This document shows, in pieces, positions 33,210 through 44,096 of a stretch of 64,000 nt of DNA. Where the stretch lies: NCBI RefSeq assembly GCF_014643175.1, contig NZ_BMJH01000002.1, positions 682,001 to 746,000 on the forward strand, read 5' to 3'. The stretch is from Hoyosella rhizosphaerae (GTDB taxonomy: Bacteria > Actinomycetota > Actinomycetes > Mycobacteriales > Mycobacteriaceae). Below the pieces are notes generated by a model. It saw only the letters and a list, made by a program, of their open reading frames with translations. It was not told the origin of the DNA and did no database searches. A program made the position numbers and the translations under genes. The stretch's first letter is position 1; every line of letters begins with the position of its first letter.

Positions 33210-35366
33210 ATGGCGTTCGCGACAGAACAACCAGATACCGATGTGCTCGCGCATTCTGAATACCGACCAATCAGCGAAGTGGAACGCACCTCCGGGGAAT
33301 TCACCGTAGTCAGCGACCACGTCCCTGCTGGTGATCAACCAAAAGCGATTGCTGAGCTTGAACGGCGTTTGCACGCGGGGGAGAAGGACATCGTCCTTCT
33401 GGGTGCAACAGGTACAGGTAAGTCTGCGACAACGGCGTGGCTGATTGAGCGCGTTCAGCGTCCTACCTTGGTAATGGCTCCGAATAAGACCCTCGCCGCG
33501 CAGTTGGCTAACGAGTTGCGTGAGATGTTTCCCCACAACGCGGTTGAGTATTTTGTTTCGTACTACGACTACTACCAACCGGAAGCGTACATCGCTCAAA
33601 CGGACACCTATATCGAGAAGGATTCGTCTATAAACGACGATGTCGAACGCCTTCGCCATCGAGCGACTTCAAGTTTGCTTTCGCGACGTGACGTCATCGT
33701 CGTATCGTCGGTGTCGTGCATTTACGGTCTTGGCACTCCCCAGTCGTATCTTGATCGGTCAATCGAGGTGCAGGTGGGGGAAGAGGTTTCGCGGGATCGA
33801 CTTCTGCGCCTGCTAGTCGATATTCAATACACGAGAAATGATGTGGCATTCACGCGCGGCGCGTTCCGCGTGCGCGGCGATACCCTAGACATCATTCCCG
33901 CCTACGAGGAATTAGCCGTTCGGGTTGAATTCTTCGGCGATGAAATTGATTCGCTGTACTATATTCACCCACTTACTGGCGACATTGTCGAGCAAGTCGA
34001 ATCGATTCGCATTTTCCCCGCAACACACTATGTCGCAGGTCCTGATCGTATGGACAAGGCAATTAAGGGGATCGAAGATGAACTTGAGAAGCGGCTAGCT
34101 GATCTGGAAAATCGCGGCAAACTCTTGGAGGCCCAACGGCTTCGCATGCGAACCTCATACGACATTGAAATGATTCGCCAGGTCGGTTTCTGTTCTGGTA
34201 TCGAAAACTATTCTCGGCATATCGATGACCGGGCATCCGGCACGCCACCGGCGACGCTGCTGGACTACTTCCCGGATGATTTCCTTTTGGTGATCGACGA
34301 GTCGCACGTCACGGTGCCGCAGATTGGCGGTATGTATGAAGGGGACATGTCGCGAAAGAGGAACCTCGTTGACTTTGGATTTCGGCTGCCTTCAGCCCTC
34401 GATAATCGGCCTTTAACCTGGGAAGAGTTCGCATCACGCATTGGTCAAACGGTATACCTATCCGCGACGCCTGGGCGTTACGAATTGGGCAAGACTGGAG
34501 GCGAGTTTGTTGAGCAGGTCATTAGGCCCACTGGGCTAGTTGACCCACACGTTGTCGTTAAACCAACTAAAGGGCAAATTGACGACCTGGTACATGAGAT
34601 CCGGTCACGCGTGGATCGCGATGAGCGAATTCTGGTAACAACGCTGACGAAGAAGATGGCGGAGGATCTCACAGATTACCTTTTGGAACTCGACATCAAA
34701 GTTCGGTATTTACACTCCGACATCGACACACTGCGTCGTGTTGAGCTTCTTAGACAATTGCGACTTGGCGACTACGACGTTCTCGTCGGTATCAACCTCC
34801 TGCGAGAGGGGTTGGACTTGCCCGAGGTGTCGTTGGTGGCGATTTTGGACGCCGACAAGGAAGGATTCCTCCGTAGCTCAACGAGTCTGATTCAAACCAT
34901 TGGCCGTGCGGCACGAAATGTTTCCGGCGAAGTGCACATGTATGCAGATCGGGTGACGGATTCGATGCGGCACGCTATTGATGAAACTGAACGGCGCCGA
35001 GCAAAACAGATTGAATACAATGTTCAAAACGGAATTGAACCGGCACCGCTCCGCAGAAAAATTGCGGACATCCTTGATCAGGTCTACAAGGAAGCTGACG
35101 ACACCGAGGCCGGAATTCGCTCAGGGCAGCGCAAAGGAAAGCGTGGAAGTGCCGACGCAAGTAATGCGCACTCATCAGGTGTGCGTGACGGGCACGATGT
35201 GGCGTCAATGCCGCGCGCGGAACTGGCCGACCTTATCTCCCAACTAACCGACCAAATGGTGTCTGCGGCGCGTGATCTCCACTTCGAATTGGCTGCAAGG
35301 CTTCGCGATGAGATTGCGGACCTGAAGAAGGAACTTCGCGGAATGGACGCGGCTGGGTTGTCATAG
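33210..35366 (+). CDS. uvrB: Excinuclease ABC subunit B
   Basis: A 718-residue UvrB for nucleotide excision repair. Motif [15 protein letters not shown], the beta-hairpin with the damage-probing tyrosines [20 protein letters not shown]-like [18 protein letters not shown], motif [23 protein letters not shown] and QTIGRAARN, and the C-terminal UVR domain [18 protein letters not shown] that binds UvrC. The frame is open from 33174, but the start at MAFATEQP is preferred on the -10 spacing. Same neighbourhood as Rv1633. Confidence 0.97.
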   Translation: MAFATEQPDTDVLAHSEYRPISEVERTSGEFTVVSDHVPAGDQPKAIAELERRLHAGEKDIVLLGATGTGKSATTAWLIERVQRPTLVMAPNKTLAAQLANELREMFPHNAVEYFVSYYDYYQPEAYIAQTDTYIEKDSSINDDVERLRHRATSSLLSRRDVIVVSSVSCIYGLGTPQSYLDRSIEVQVGEEVSRDRLLRLLVDIQYTRNDVAFTRGAFRVRGDTLDIIPAYEELAVRVEFFGDEIDSLYYIHPLTGDIVEQVESIRIFPATHYVAGPDRMDKAIKGIEDELEKRLADLENRGKLLEAQRLRMRTSYDIEMIRQVGFCSGIENYSRHIDDRASGTPPATLLDYFPDDFLLVIDESHVTVPQIGGMYEGDMSRKRNLVDFGFRLPSALDNRPLTWEEFASRIGQTVYLSATPGRYELGKTGGEFVEQVIRPTGLVDPHVVVKPTKGQIDDLVHEIRSRVDRDERILVTTLTKKMAEDLTDYLLELDIKVRYLHSDIDTLRRVELLRQLRLGDYDVLVGINLLREGLDLPEVSLVAILDADKEGFLRSSTSLIQTIGRAARNVSGEVHMYADRVTDSMRHAIDETERRRAKQIEYNVQNGIEPAPLRRKIADILDQVYKEADDTEAGIRSGQRKGKRGSADASNAHSSGVRDGHDVASMPRAELADLISQLTDQMVSAARDLHFELAARLRDEIADLKKELRGMDAAGLS

Positions 35367-35554
35367 AAACCACATTTTTTGGGAGTATGTGATCAACAAC
35401 GTGACAAACTTAGTGGCAGTTTCGACGATTCCGGCCGAAACTTACGTATGAACGTCCGTATTACCGCTAATGTCTCCGCTAGTAGTGTGTGAAACACGCT
35501 CTGCAACAGGATGCGTGTGAACTCCGAGCACAGGCAAGATCATGGGAGGAACGA

Positions 35555-36007
35555 ATGACCGCCTACCGCACCATTGTCGTGGGTACTGATGGTTCTGAGT
35601 CATCACTGAAGGCTGTCGAGAAGGCGGGCTCACTCGCTGGCGACGAAAATGCCCGACTGGTGCTGGCTTGTGCCTACTACCCAACAGACCCCAAGGAACT
35701 CGGCGATGCAGCTGATGTTCTGAAAGAAGATGCCTATCAGATCACTGGTGCGGCGCCGACATATGAGATTCTGCGGTCCGCACGCGAGCGTGCATCTGCT
35801 GCAGGAGCAAAAAATGTCGTTGAGCGCGCTGTCGTTGGCGCACCAGTCGACTCGCTTCTTGCACTCGTAGAAGAAGTTGACGCAGACCTGTTGGTCGTGG
35901 GTAACCGCGGACTCAACACCCTCACGGGACGACTACTCGGATCGGTGCCGTCTGATGTTGCACGTAAGTCAGCGAGCGACGTACTGATTGTGCACACGAC
36001 ACGCTAA
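35555..36007 (+). CDS. Universal stress protein, UspA family (Rv1636-like)
   Basis: A 150-residue single-domain Usp: TIVVGTDGSESSLKAVEKAG at the start and VVGNRGLNTLTGRLLGSVPSDVARKS at the end, the latter holding the GxxGx9GS ATP-binding motif. M. tuberculosis Rv1636 in the same context binds cyclic AMP and ATP. The ATG follows GGGAGGAACGA. The roughly 190-bp gap upstream probably holds its promoter. A perfect terminator follows. Confidence 0.9.
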   Translation: MTAYRTIVVGTDGSESSLKAVEKAGSLAGDENARLVLACAYYPTDPKELGDAADVLKEDAYQITGAAPTYEILRSARERASAAGAKNVVERAVVGAPVDSLLALVEEVDADLLVVGNRGLNTLTGRLLGSVPSDVARKSASDVLIVHTTR

Positions 36008-36070
36008 GACCTTCGAGCCACGGCATCGTTTGCTCCATCGCGACGGTTGCTGGCTTCTCGATCAAAACGC

Positions 36071-36111
36071 CTGAACCCCCGCTGTGAAACTAAATCACAG
36101 CGGGGGTTCAG
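36071..36111. terminator. Bidirectional terminator hairpin
   Basis: Perfect 17-bp stem CTGAACCCCCGCTGTGA / TCACAGCGGGGGTTCAG with a 7-nt loop, between the convergent stress-protein and lipoprotein genes. Confidence 0.85.
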
Positions 36112-36125
36112 TCATGCGGTGTGCG

Positions 36126-36617
36126 TCAGCAGAGTTCGGCAGTCGCGGCATCAACAAACCGCTGGGCAACCTCTGCGCTGTCGAGTTGAGCACCTGGCTG
36201 GCGTGACAGAAAAGCAGTCACAGTTTCAAGGTTGCGGAGGATATCCGACTCGTCGGTGCCCGCTTCGATTCGCGAACAGATTCCACGCCCAAGCTGGACT
36301 GCGGTTTCGCGCGACTGCATCGCAACCCCGTATTGGGACAATCCTGCTATGTACGCGTCTTCTTGTTCGGTCACCGATTCCGCAAGGGCATCGCCTTCAG
36401 CCTGGGGCGAGGCATCGCTAGTTGTGGGGGCCGAAGCGGCGTCGGCTGCTGATTCGGGACCGTCAGTGCCGTCACCAGTCGACCCGCCGCACGCTACTAC
36501 GGCGGCAACACATACCGTCATAGCGCACAGTGACACCACACGTCGGGCGGTGGGCACCGACCTGCATCGACCCAATCTCATCATGATGCGTGCATCCGTT
36601 CCTTTTGAATTGCTCAC
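36126..36617 (-). CDS. Lipoprotein with DUF732-like domain
   Basis: A 163-residue protein: long basic N-terminus, hydrophobic stretch and lipobox VVACGG (Cys about residue 43), then an Ala/Ser/Thr/Asp-rich linker. The C-terminal 75 residues (EDAYIAGLSQYGVAMQSRE, GRGICSRIEAG, VAQRFVDAATAELC) match the helical DUF732 domain of small mycobacterial secreted proteins, with two cysteines. Function unknown. Starts at GTG 36617 or at ATGs 36584/36581. Confidence 0.75.
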   Translation of the reverse strand: MSNSKGTDARIMMRLGRCRSVPTARRVVSLCAMTVCVAAVVACGGSTGDGTDGPESAADAASAPTTSDASPQAEGDALAESVTEQEDAYIAGLSQYGVAMQSRETAVQLGRGICSRIEAGTDESDILRNLETVTAFLSRQPGAQLDSAEVAQRFVDAATAELC

Positions 36618-36675
36618 ACAAAGTGTGCAGCCCGAATGGTGCCGGGCAACGCATTATGTAAGGACAGGCGCGCTA

Positions 36676-38964
36676 TCAGTGCTTGTTTGTTATGGATTCG
36701 AACCCTACCGGTAGGTCTGCGCAGTGCAGAACCGCAAGTCGCTGAGTTGCTCGAGTGATTGCAACATAGACATCACTCATTCCGCGCGGCGACTCGGCGA
36801 CGATCTCAGCCGGTTCAACCAAGATCACATCGTCAAACTCAAGCCCTTTTGCGTCCACAATTTCGAGTACGGAAACTTGTGCATTATCGGCAAAGTGGAT
36901 CGACAGGCTTGCGCACAACGAAGCAGGGACCAACACTGCGATCGTGCCGCCGCTTTCCCGCTCGGCCAACCATGCGGCAACAAGTTCGTTGACGCCGTCA
37001 ACGAGCCGCGCTTGATCAAATCTCTGCGCGAACGGCACATACCCAGACTCGCGGATCGACCGTGGCGCTGAAGCATCCTCGTCGATACTGTGCAACACGT
37101 CTTTCGCTATCGCCATGATCTCGGCGGGGGTGCGGTAGTTGACGGTGAGTTCGTGCAGCTTCCACCGCTGCGCCACATAGGGTTCAAGCGCTCGCTTCCA
37201 CGAACCTGATCCGGCAGCGCTGCCCGTTTGTGCTGGGTCACCAACGATGGTCATCCACCGATTCGGTACCCGGCGCATCAACATCCGCCATGCCATATCG
37301 GAGAGTTCTTGAGCTTCGTCGATGATGGCGTGGCCGTAGGTCCATTGCCGGTCAGCAGCGGCACGTTCTGCCGTGGTGCGATATTGGCGATGTTCCTGTC
37401 GAGCTGCGAGGGTCTCGGCATCAATTAGGTCGTACGCCATCAAGATTTCGGGATCGAGATCATCTTCAAGATCCTGTGGAGCCGATCCCGTGAGAATGTC
37501 CAAAGCCTCCTGGGCCTCGGCGATTTTTGCTTCCCACTGCCGCTGTGCTTCCTCGTCGTCGCCGTCGTTCTCGATTCCGATGAGTTCGGCAAGTTCGTCG
37601 AGCAAAGGGGCATCACTGTCGCTGAAGGGCGCACTGCGTGGGCGTTCCAGCGCTGCTCGTTGTTCCGGGGTTAATTGCCCCGCCGCAGGAAGGAGCCGTC
37701 CGGAATCGGCGAACAACTCAGTGAGTACATACTGTGGTGTCAGGATGGGCCACAGCGTTTCGAGGACACCCAGTACCTCAGGGTCGGCCGCAAGTTCGTC
37801 ACGGATATCCGAAACATCGTCTGGGTTGAGTAGGGAATCCCCGCCTCTGATTCCCGAACTAACAGCTTCTCGGTATTGCTCGACCAGCAAATCTACGCAG
37901 GTGCTGATGAAAATCGGACGGGCTTTGTTGTGTGGCCGACGTGATGATCGAGCACGACCGCGAGCTCGCAAAGCCAACTTCTTGTCAACCTGGAGCGTGT
38001 AGGTGTCGAATGACACTTTCAGGGGTTCTTCAGGGAGCGTTTGCCATTCGCGAACAGCTTCTTTGAGTACTGCAACCATGTCGAGCGAACCCTTCACGAC
38101 GGCAGTGGAATGCGAGTCGTGAGTGTGGGAGTTCACCCCAGGGTACAAATCGCCAATCGTCGAAAGCACAACCCCGGTTTCACCAAGCGACGGTAGAACG
38201 TGACTGATGTAGTCCAGGAAGGTTTCGTTCGGTCCAATGATGAGGACGCCGGACCGCTCAAGCTGCTCACGGAAGGTGTACAGAAGGAAAGCTGCGCGGT
38301 GGAGGGCTACGGCAGTTTTTCCTGTACCCGGACCGCCCTGAACAACAAGTACACCTTTGTGCTCAGAACGAATGATTCCGTCCTGTTCGCTCTGAATTGT
38401 CGAAACAATGTCCGTCATGTGCCCTGTCCGTGCGGCACTGATCGCTTCAAGCAACGCTTCTTCGCCAGCAACACCGCCGATACTGGCCTCTATGTCGGAC
38501 TCGGCGAGATTGAAGTGTTTGACAGCATCGGGGTCGAGGTATTCGTCGTTGAGTGCACGCACGGTTCTGCCCCGCGTGCGAATGTGGCGTCGGCGCGCGA
38601 CCCCGTCGGGAGATGCCGGTGTCGCGAGATAAAACGGTCGAGCGAGACGTGCCCGCCAGTCCAGCAGTAGGGGATCTAGGTCGCTGTCGTCATCCCAGAT
38701 TCCTAAACGACCGATGTAGAGTGCGTCGCCTTCGAGTGTGTCGATCCGACCGAAGCAAAGCCCGTTCTCCGCAGCTATGTATTTCGCAAGTCTTTCTGTG
38801 TACAGCGCGTTATAGGACTCGCGTTCAAAAAGCTCTTGGGGGTTCTCTTCCTTGTCGCGTAGAACATCACGCAAGCGTTGACGCGTGGTGGTGCTGAGGG
38901 TGTCCAATCGACCGTACAACATCGAGACGTACTGCTGTTCGCGATCGATTTCGTGCTGATCCAC
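36676..38964 (-). CDS. helD: HelD-type RNA polymerase-associated helicase
   Basis: A 762-residue superfamily 1 ATPase. The N-terminus is a long helical arm (REQQYVSMLYGRLDTLS...) followed by a domain with DPLLLDWRARLARPFYLATP, typical of HelD. ATPase motifs: VVQGGPGTGKTAVALHRAAF, HAIIDEAQELSDMAWRML, GDPAQTG, TVNYRTPAEI and YVAITRATQRLAVLH. HelD proteins clear stalled RNA polymerase from DNA and in some actinobacteria protect it from rifampicin. GTG start after AAAGGAG; the frame continues upstream to 39024. No rifampicin-associated promoter element was seen. Confidence 0.85.
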   Translation of the reverse strand: MDQHEIDREQQYVSMLYGRLDTLSTTTRQRLRDVLRDKEENPQELFERESYNALYTERLAKYIAAENGLCFGRIDTLEGDALYIGRLGIWDDDSDLDPLLLDWRARLARPFYLATPASPDGVARRRHIRTRGRTVRALNDEYLDPDAVKHFNLAESDIEASIGGVAGEEALLEAISAARTGHMTDIVSTIQSEQDGIIRSEHKGVLVVQGGPGTGKTAVALHRAAFLLYTFREQLERSGVLIIGPNETFLDYISHVLPSLGETGVVLSTIGDLYPGVNSHTHDSHSTAVVKGSLDMVAVLKEAVREWQTLPEEPLKVSFDTYTLQVDKKLALRARGRARSSRRPHNKARPIFISTCVDLLVEQYREAVSSGIRGGDSLLNPDDVSDIRDELAADPEVLGVLETLWPILTPQYVLTELFADSGRLLPAAGQLTPEQRAALERPRSAPFSDSDAPLLDELAELIGIENDGDDEEAQRQWEAKIAEAQEALDILTGSAPQDLEDDLDPEILMAYDLIDAETLAARQEHRQYRTTAERAAADRQWTYGHAIIDEAQELSDMAWRMLMRRVPNRWMTIVGDPAQTGSAAGSGSWKRALEPYVAQRWKLHELTVNYRTPAEIMAIAKDVLHSIDEDASAPRSIRESGYVPFAQRFDQARLVDGVNELVAAWLAERESGGTIAVLVPASLCASLSIHFADNAQVSVLEIVDAKGLEFDDVILVEPAEIVAESPRGMSDVYVAITRATQRLAVLHCADLPVGFESITNKH

Positions 38965-39164
38965 CCAGTCTCCTTTAGCTTCGCATAGTCCACTTTTCCG
39001 AGTGCGGATTGGAAGTCGCGGCAATGCCGTGGCTCCTGGTTCTCACCTCTGGAAGTGGAATGGGCCCAGCAGATGCTGAGCCCACCACCTTATCTCACAA
39101 GTGATACGTTGCTACTTTTTACTGTTTTGGCGCACCTTGGCGGTGAGATTTCGCCGAGGAAAGG

Positions 39165-40037
39165 TCAGCGATTCTTGACGCGTGCCCTAAGTTCTGCGGC
39201 GTTTTCTTTAGCGAGGTCCGCTGTGCGTGCGGCGACTTCGGACGACCTGTTCGCAGCGGTATGGGCAACTTTGCTGCCTTGCTTTGCCGCCGTGTGGTAG
39301 AGATCCGCCGTACGGTCTGCAGCAGTTTCGTAGATTTCGGGGAATCGTTCCGAGGCTGTCTCGTACAAGTCGTGGGTCCGGTTTGCTGCGGTTTCGTACC
39401 ATTTGGAGGTGCGCTTCGCTGCCGCATCAAACCAGTCGGAACTGACATCTGCGGCTTCGTCGGCCGCTTCTTTTGTGCGTTCAGCCACAGTGCTCCAGCT
39501 GTCGGCCAACTTGTCCTTGGTGGTTGCGCCGGATGCGGCTGCTGCTGCACCGGCGAACGGAAGCGCAGCTGAGACAGTGTCGCTGGCTCGGCTTGCGGCG
39601 CGTCGTGCCCGCCACCCCAGCGATGGTTTGCCTTCAGTGTCGGCAGCAGCGATGAGTAGTCCGCCCAGGAGCCCAACATTCTTGAGGAAATGCGCCCGCT
39701 GCTGAGCGCGGGCTGCCGCGTCGGTTTCTGCCCAAAATGGGTGCTGAACGATGGTGCTCGGTATCAAGCTCCCCGCCAATACTCCGGAAGCGAGTCGAGG
39801 TGCGCGACCTGAGGCGAGAAGGGCGCCAGCGCCGATCTGGACTGCCGCGTTGATGCGAGTGATGGTCACCGGGTCTTGCGGAAGGTTTCGGGTGGCCTCA
39901 GCGGGAAGTGAGCCGTGCGCGTACTCGATGAAGGGCGCCGCCCGGTCTGCAACCTCGTTGGGATTGCGGAGCGTGCTAATGCCGGTAGCGACGAACACTC
40001 CGGCAAGCATGGGGCGCGCAATTCTCCGAAGAATCAT
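39165..40037 (-). CDS. DoxX-family membrane protein with 11-residue repeat tail
   Basis: A 290-residue protein. Residues 1-145 are a DoxX-type four-helix membrane domain (MLAGVFVATGISTLRNPNEV, INAAVQIGAGALLASGRAPR, FLKNVGLLGGLLIAAADTEG). Residues 187-285 are eight to nine tandem 11-residue repeats, for example RTSKWYETAAN, RTHDLYETASE and RTADLYHTAAK, the hendecad pattern of LEA-like and apolipoprotein-like amphipathic helices. The tail could lie along the membrane. RBS AGGGAAAGG precedes ATG 40037; the frame runs further to 40070. Confidence 0.85.
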   Translation of the reverse strand: MILRRIARPMLAGVFVATGISTLRNPNEVADRAAPFIEYAHGSLPAEATRNLPQDPVTITRINAAVQIGAGALLASGRAPRLASGVLAGSLIPSTIVQHPFWAETDAAARAQQRAHFLKNVGLLGGLLIAAADTEGKPSLGWRARRAASRASDTVSAALPFAGAAAAASGATTKDKLADSWSTVAERTKEAADEAADVSSDWFDAAAKRTSKWYETAANRTHDLYETASERFPEIYETAADRTADLYHTAAKQGSKVAHTAANRSSEVAARTADLAKENAAELRARVKNR

Positions 40038-40235
40038 TGTTGACCTTTCCCTGTGTGATGAACGTGTCACCTGTTCGCCCCGACCTCGTGGGCAAGGTGA
40101 TCATGATTGCTGATACCCACATTAGACGCACGTAAAACAAAATATTCAGGCCATTTGATAGAAATCTGACTATTCATGACATATCAGGCAAAGAGATTAA
40201 GCATTTTCTCAGAATTGCAATTTTGTTTGTTGCGC

Positions 40236-40952
40236 CTACCACCCACGTTCACGCCAGTCTCCGAGTTGTGGGCGTTGTGCGCCTATGGTTGTGTCCGCGC
40301 CGTGGCCGGGATAGACATGGGCGCTGTCGGGATACTGGGCAAACAGTTTGGTGGTGACATCGTCGTACAGGGTCGAGAAGTCGTGTGAGTTTGCGGTCTT
40401 TCCTAATCCTCCGGGGAACAAGTTGTCAGCGGTGAAAAGGTGCATTTGGTCGCCAGTGTCGAGCGTCAATGCGATTGACCCAGGCGTGTGACCGCGCAAG
40501 TGATGGACAGTGAAAACCAATTCGCCAATGGAGATGACATCGCCATCTGACAGTGCTCGATCTGGTGCGACGGGTAAGGCCGGGGCGTCTATTTCGTGTG
40601 CTGCGGTGCGGACGCCGGTGGCAGCGGCGACTGATTCGAGTGCTTGCCAGTGGTCGCGGTGCCTATGGGTGGTAACGATGAGGGACAGATTGGGGGCGTG
40701 ATTGCTGACCAGGTTAAGAATTCGATCAGCCTCGTTCGCAGCATCAATGAGTAGTGCTTGACCTGTCACGCGGCATACAACAAGGTATACGTTGTTGTTC
40801 ATCGGACCAACGGCAAGTTTGTAGATGTCCGCGGCGCGAGTGGTGCGTTTCTGGGCCGGTCCGCCGACGGTGGGTTCGCCTGTGTAGTCGTCGGTTACAA
40901 CGACATGATTGGGGCCCCTGGTGTGGTCGCTTTTCGAGCTTTCGGCTGACAT
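40236..40952 (-). CDS. Metallo-beta-lactamase-fold hydrolase (Rv1637c-like)
   Basis: A 238-residue protein of the glyoxalase II-like group. Zinc ligands: TTHRHRDHW (HxHxDH), GHTPGSIAL (His), FTADNLFPGG (Asp) and YPGHG (His). It sits between the universal stress protein and uvrA as in M. tuberculosis (Rv1637c). TACCGT on the minus strand seven bases before the ATG suggests a leaderless mRNA. The gap 40038-40235 downstream is distinctly AT-rich and holds no gene. Confidence 0.88.
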   Translation of the reverse strand: MSAESSKSDHTRGPNHVVVTDDYTGEPTVGGPAQKRTTRAADIYKLAVGPMNNNVYLVVCRVTGQALLIDAANEADRILNLVSNHAPNLSLIVTTHRHRDHWQALESVAAATGVRTAAHEIDAPALPVAPDRALSDGDVISIGELVFTVHHLRGHTPGSIALTLDTGDQMHLFTADNLFPGGLGKTANSHDFSTLYDDVTTKLFAQYPDSAHVYPGHGADTTIGAQRPQLGDWRERGW

Positions 40953-40959
40953 GACAACA

Positions 40960-40965
40960 ACGGTA
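40960..40965 (-). promoter_or_regulatory. -10 element for leaderless hydrolase gene
   Basis: TACCGT on the minus strand, exactly 7 nt before the ATG ending at 40952. Confidence 0.45.
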
Positions 40966-41131
40966 CCGGCTCAACTCACCGATGCAATATGCGGTGTGAA
41001 CTGAGGAAACGGAAACTTGTCAGGTATCGCACGTAGCATGTAGTTCGTCTATACCGGCGTGCTGAAAAGTTGTGTTAATGCGCGTGTGTTGTGGGGGCGT
41101 GTGATCACAAAATGTTGGCGGAAGGAAAGCT

Positions 41132-44059
41132 GTGGCGGATCGGTTGATTGTGCGCGGGGCGCGAGAGCACAACCTTCGGGGAGTGGACGTCGACCTACCG
41201 CGTGACAGCCTCATAGTGTTTACCGGCCTGTCTGGGTCCGGCAAATCAAGCTTGGCCTTCGACACGATCTTTGCGGAGGGGCAGCGGCGTTACGTTGAAT
41301 CGCTGTCCGCGTATGCCCGGCAGTTCTTGGGGCAGATGGACAAGCCTGACGTGGACTTCATCGAAGGTTTGTCCCCTGCGGTGTCAATTGACCAGAAGTC
41401 CACGAACCGCAACCCGCGGTCAACCGTCGGCACCATAACTGAGGTGTACGACTATTTGCGTTTGCTGTACGCCCGCGCCGGGACCCCCCATTGCCCTGTG
41501 TGCGACGAAAAGATCTCCAAACAAACGCCGCAGCAAATTGTGGATCAGGTGCTTGAAATGGAGGCTGGAACCCGGTTTCAAGTATTGGCTCCGGTGGTGA
41601 GAACCAGGAAGGGTGAATTTGTTGACCTTTTTGCCCAACTAAGTTCGCAAGGATTCTCACGCGTTCGCGTCGATGGTGCTGTCCATAATATTGCGTCGCC
41701 GCCAACTCTAAAGAAGCAAGAAAAACATGACATTGATGTCATCGTTGACCGCCTAGTGGTCAAACCAAATGCGAAGCAGCGTCTCACCGATTCCGTCGAA
41801 ACAGCGCTGCGATTGGCGGACGGTATTGTCGTTCTTGATTTCGTTGATGTACCTGAGGACTCCCCAGAACGTGAACGCCGATTCTCCGAGAATCTCGCGT
41901 GCCCCAACGGTCATGCGCTGGCTATTGATGATCTTGAACCGCGATCGTTCTCATTTAACTCGCCCTACGGCGCGTGCCCTGAATGCCACGGGCTTGGAAT
42001 CCGCAAGGAAGTAGACCCGGAACTAGTAGTGCCCGACCCTGAGAAGTCCTTGGCCGAGGGCGCAATCGCACCGTGGTCGAGCGGGCAGACTGCGGAGTAC
42101 TTCCAGCGCCTTCTGCAGGGTTTGGCAGACGGGGCGGGATTTTCGCTCGATACTCCGTGGGAGAAGCTTCCGCAAAAGGCGCGTAAGGCTGTCCTGGAAG
42201 GTTCTTCGCAGCAGGTACATGTGACATACACAAATAGGTACGGGCGAAAGCGGTCCTATTACGCAGAATTTGAAGGGGTCATGCCGTTCCTGAAGCGACG
42301 GCTTGATCAAACTGAATCCGATCAAATGAAGGATCGATACGAAGGGTTCATGCGCGATACCCCGTGCCCGGCGTGTAACGGCACACGGTTGAAGCCTGAG
42401 ATCCTGTCGGTACGGATCATCGGTGGTGACAATGCCGCTCGGTCCATCGCCGAGGTGTGCGAGTTGTCCATCGCGGAGTGCGCAAAATTCTTGACGGATT
42501 TGCAGTTGGGTGCGCGCGAAGCAGCAATTGCTGGGCGGGTCCTTAAAGAGATCCAGGCACGTCTTGGATTCCTGCTCGACGTGGGCCTTGATTACTTGTC
42601 GCTCGATCGCGCGGCAGGAACTCTCTCCGGCGGTGAAGCTCAACGCATTCGTCTCGCTACCCAGATCGGGGCCGGGCTAGTTGGCGTCCTGTACGTGCTC
42701 GATGAGCCGTCTATCGGACTTCATCAGCGTGACAATCACCGTCTCATCGGTACGCTCACGCGCTTGCGAGATCTTGGAAACACCCTGATTGTTGTCGAGC
42801 ACGATGAGGACACGATCAGGGCTTCTGATTGGGTTGTCGACATTGGCCCGCGTGCGGGGGAGCACGGTGGTCATGTCGTGCACAGTGGTCCTTTCGGTGA
42901 CCTTCTGACTAATGAGGCCTCGATAACGGGAGCGTACCTAGCTGGTAGGTCCTTCATCGAAACACCGATGGTGCGCCGACCGATTGACGTCAAGCGGCAA
43001 ATCGCTGTCGTCGGGGCGAAGGAGCACAACCTCAAGGGCATCAGCGTGAGTTTCCCGCTGGGCGCTTTGATCGCGGTGACAGGAGTGTCCGGGTCCGGCA
43101 AGTCCACTCTAGTAAACGAAATTCTCGCCAAAGCATTAGCGAATAAGCTCAATGGTGCCCGGTCTGTTCCTGGTCGGCACCTGCGAATCAACGGAATTGA
43201 TCATCTCGACAAGTTAGTGCAGGTGGATCAGTCGCCTATTGGCCGCACACCGAGATCAAACCCGGCCACGTATACGGGTGTTTTCGACAAGATTCGTACC
43301 TTGTTCGCAGCGACAACTGAAGCGAAGGTTCGTGGTTACCAACCCGGACGATTTTCGTTCAACGTCAAGGGCGGACGGTGTGAAGCGTGCACAGGCGACG
43401 GCACTATCAAGATTGAAATGAACTTCTTGCCCGATGTTTATGTTCCGTGCGAGGTGTGCCACGGGGCGCGGTACAACCGAGAAACACTCGAAGTCCATTA
43501 CAAAGGTAAAAACATTGCCGAAGTGCTCGATATGCCAATCGAAGAAGCAGCCGAGTTTTTTGAGCCGATAACGTCAATTCATCGGTATCTCAAGACTTTG
43601 GTGGAAGTCGGTTTGGGGTATGTCCGGCTCGGGCAGTCAGCGCCCACGCTATCGGGTGGTGAAGCGCAACGTGTAAAGCTCGCTGCTGAGTTACAGAAGC
43701 GGTCCACAGGTCGAACGATCTATGTCCTCGATGAGCCGACCACAGGTCTGCATTTCGAAGACATCCGTAAACTACTTAAGGTCATCAACGGACTGGTCGA
43801 CAAGGGCAATACGGTCATCGTGATCGAACACAATCTCGACGTCATCAAGACGGCGGACTGGATCATCGATATGGGTCCCGAGGGCGGATCGGGCGGCGGC
43901 ACCGTTGTAGCCGAAGGCACACCTGAAGAAGTGGCAGCTGTGGAGCACAGCCACACCGCCGTCTTTCTGCGACAGGCACTCGATCATGCCGCAGAAAGAC
44001 GCCAGGGTGGTGATCTTCAGCTCAACGTCAGCGAAGAACTAGCTGGAACTGCGAGCTGA
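41132..44059 (+). CDS. uvrA: Excinuclease ABC subunit A
   Basis: A 975-residue UvrA, damage-sensing ATPase of nucleotide excision repair. Two ABC modules: Walker [16 protein letters not shown] and [13 protein letters not shown]; signatures [16 protein letters not shown] and [16 protein letters not shown]; zinc-binding CxxC pairs in [23 protein letters not shown] and [13 protein letters not shown] start preceded by GGAAGGAAAGCT. Converges with the DUF1844 gene. Confidence 0.98.
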   Translation: MADRLIVRGAREHNLRGVDVDLPRDSLIVFTGLSGSGKSSLAFDTIFAEGQRRYVESLSAYARQFLGQMDKPDVDFIEGLSPAVSIDQKSTNRNPRSTVGTITEVYDYLRLLYARAGTPHCPVCDEKISKQTPQQIVDQVLEMEAGTRFQVLAPVVRTRKGEFVDLFAQLSSQGFSRVRVDGAVHNIASPPTLKKQEKHDIDVIVDRLVVKPNAKQRLTDSVETALRLADGIVVLDFVDVPEDSPERERRFSENLACPNGHALAIDDLEPRSFSFNSPYGACPECHGLGIRKEVDPELVVPDPEKSLAEGAIAPWSSGQTAEYFQRLLQGLADGAGFSLDTPWEKLPQKARKAVLEGSSQQVHVTYTNRYGRKRSYYAEFEGVMPFLKRRLDQTESDQMKDRYEGFMRDTPCPACNGTRLKPEILSVRIIGGDNAARSIAEVCELSIAECAKFLTDLQLGAREAAIAGRVLKEIQARLGFLLDVGLDYLSLDRAAGTLSGGEAQRIRLATQIGAGLVGVLYVLDEPSIGLHQRDNHRLIGTLTRLRDLGNTLIVVEHDEDTIRASDWVVDIGPRAGEHGGHVVHSGPFGDLLTNEASITGAYLAGRSFIETPMVRRPIDVKRQIAVVGAKEHNLKGISVSFPLGALIAVTGVSGSGKSTLVNEILAKALANKLNGARSVPGRHLRINGIDHLDKLVQVDQSPIGRTPRSNPATYTGVFDKIRTLFAATTEAKVRGYQPGRFSFNVKGGRCEACTGDGTIKIEMNFLPDVYVPCEVCHGARYNRETLEVHYKGKNIAEVLDMPIEEAAEFFEPITSIHRYLKTLVEVGLGYVRLGQSAPTLSGGEAQRVKLAAELQKRSTGRTIYVLDEPTTGLHFEDIRKLLKVINGLVDKGNTVIVIEHNLDVIKTADWIIDMGPEGGSGGGTVVAEGTPEEVAAVEHSHTAVFLRQALDHAAERRQGGDLQLNVSEELAGTAS

Positions 44060-44064
44060 AACTG

Positions 44065-44096
44065 CCGTCTACTTAGCAGTGCTCCCTAGTAGACGG
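44065..44096. terminator. Hairpin between uvrA and the DUF1844 gene
   Basis: CCGTCTACT (44065-44073) pairs with AGTAGACGG (44088-44096), loop 14 nt; it overlaps the stop codon of the convergent gene. Confidence 0.5.

Noticed and set aside
36694-36705. GGATTCGAACCC resembles the reverse complement of a tRNA T-loop
   Set aside because: It lies inside the end of the helD gene; no acceptor stem, anticodon arm or second conserved box is found around it.
38011-38019. A further TGACACTTT, the first half of the cluster promoter motif
   Set aside because: It is inside the helD coding region and no TCTAACT-like half follows at 16-17 nt.
40085-40235. AT-rich gap as a possible mobile element end or origin
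   Set aside because: No inverted repeats, target duplications, DnaA boxes or transposase nearby; simply a spacer.
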